Of a stretch of 64,000 nucleotides of DNA, positions 63,377-64,000 are shown in pieces. How positions within the stretch are numbered: the first letter of the stretch is position 1; each line of letters opens with the position of its first letter. Source of the stretch: Flectonema sp. DT1601 (Eukaryota; Euglenozoa; Diplonemea; Diplonemida; Diplonemidae); NCBI GenBank assembly GCA_964019425.1, contig OZ025830.1, positions 248,001 through 312,000 of the forward strand, read 5' to 3'. A model generated the notes under the pieces. It ran no database searches and was not told where the DNA came from. It worked only from the letters and a program-made list of their open reading frames with translations. A program made the translations under genes and the position numbers.

Positions 63377-64000
63377 TTAGTCATGACTGCAACCCGACGA
63401 GCAACTTGGCAAGAATGAGTTCAATGCCGTCTGTGATATTTATATTGTTTTATGAATGATAATAGAAAGTACTGTTTAGTAATAATTCATACCATATTAA
63501 GATCGGATCTACCACTTTTAAATGTCATGTACTCTCTCGTTTCATAAGAGAGGGTTGTGTAGATCGGAGTACCATCAGCTGCTTGACAAATACTACCAGA
63601 AGGAGATTGATAGATGTTACTATCAATGGTGTACAACTTACCAGTTTTCTTACTGTTTGGACCAGTGCATGTAGTTCCATTTGACTCACCTCTCATATAA
63701 TAAAACCACGGGTCTGACATATCCGTCGACATCTGAGAGCTACAGGTACACGAAGGATTTGGTTGTGTAGGTACAACTGTTTGTTGTTGTTGTTGTTGTT
63801 TTTTATTTAATTAATCTTCAGACAATACAATAAAACATACCAATGTAAGTGTGAGAAATTGATCGACCCATTGGCTGAACCTTCACGGTTGATTGTTCCA
63901 TTCCAGCTAAGTATTGACTGCTTCTCCTTCCAGTAGTATCAACCTGCATCTTTCCATCGTAAGTGATTCCTGCTATTGTAACTTTTAGGTCCGCACTAAA
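63377..64000 (-). CDS. Cys-containing protein, 3' part of a multi-exon gene (runs off window)
   Basis: Exons 63841-64000 (continuing beyond the edge), 63493-63776 and 63377-63430; introns of 64 and 62 bases with donors GTATGT and GTATGA and acceptors AAACAG and ATCACAG. The visible protein reads SADLKVTIAGITYDGKMQVD, then RSSQYLAGMEQSTVKVQPMG, PNPSCTCSSQMSTDMSDPWF, SKKTGKLYTIDSNIYQSPSG and the C-terminus SFLPSCSSGCSHD. Its several Cys residues, N-G-T sequon and strand-rich composition suggest a secreted or lumenal protein, but the N-terminus is outside the window. No family recognised. Confidence 0.7.

Noticed and set aside
1-64000. CRISPR arrays, bacterial operons, ribosome binding sites, rRNA genes
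   Set aside because: None seen. Introns, A/T homopolymers and domain content show this is eukaryotic nuclear DNA.

Overview
The window is nuclear DNA of a protist, and the most economical reading is a euglenozoan, probably diplonemid-like. Three lines support this. (1) Every gene I can support lies on the minus strand over all 64 kb, and most start codons sit a few to about 60 bases after a pyrimidine-rich stretch ending in AG, as in polycistronic, trans-spliced genomes. (2) The minus strand at 12667-12715 carries a near-complete spliced-leader-like sequence whose last 16 bases equal the 3' end of the kinetoplastid/diplonemid spliced leader as I remember it. (3) Several proteins have kinetoplastid flavour: a BILBO1-like protein, Alba, and a protein with repeated F-x-x-x-D-P-S motifs. 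Unlike trypanosomatids, the genes are rich in cis introns. I modelled 26 by eye; 24 are 58-151 bases, with GTATG or GTTTG-like donors and A-rich acceptors ending (A)ACAG.

Layout in coordinate order (all genes minus strand): Alba protein (1-678, cut by the window edge); BILBO1-like EF-hand/coiled-coil protein; unknown 153-aa protein; single-pass membrane protein; IQ-motif protein; SAM/WW protein; unknown 466-aa protein; spliced-leader relic; WWE-macro protein; gene-free stretch 13.9-16.3 kb; secretory-pathway RING protein; unknown 361-aa protein; a 7.5-kb gene-free stretch full of long A/T homopolymers (18.6-26.2 kb); six-finger CCCH protein; a 76-aa two-exon gene; coiled-coil protein; five-exon 1171-aa unknown; amidase-fold protein without catalytic residues; LSD1-type zinc-finger gene whose 2.9-kb intron is filled by a 470-bp satellite; five near-identical tandem 93-aa genes (40.1-43.4 kb); a CEP44-like centriole protein whose 0.95-kb intron holds the same satellite; Pcf11-like CID protein; mitochondrial uL24; LysM protein; protein kinase; and three further multi-exon genes to the right edge.

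Functional themes are centriole/flagellar-pocket cytoskeleton (BILBO1-like, CEP44-like, IQ, SAM/WW and coiled-coil proteins) and mRNA 3'-end formation or RNA binding (Pcf11-like, CCCH, Alba). Neighbouring genes need not be functionally linked in such clusters.

Most interesting signals: the spliced-leader relic; the five-gene array whose similarity starts exactly at the 3' splice site and ends at the stop codon; one satellite confined to the only two long introns; and a structured, inverted, 40-base-identical non-coding element at 1.34 kb and 61.97 kb. All splice sites were read by eye and none was tested against transcripts.
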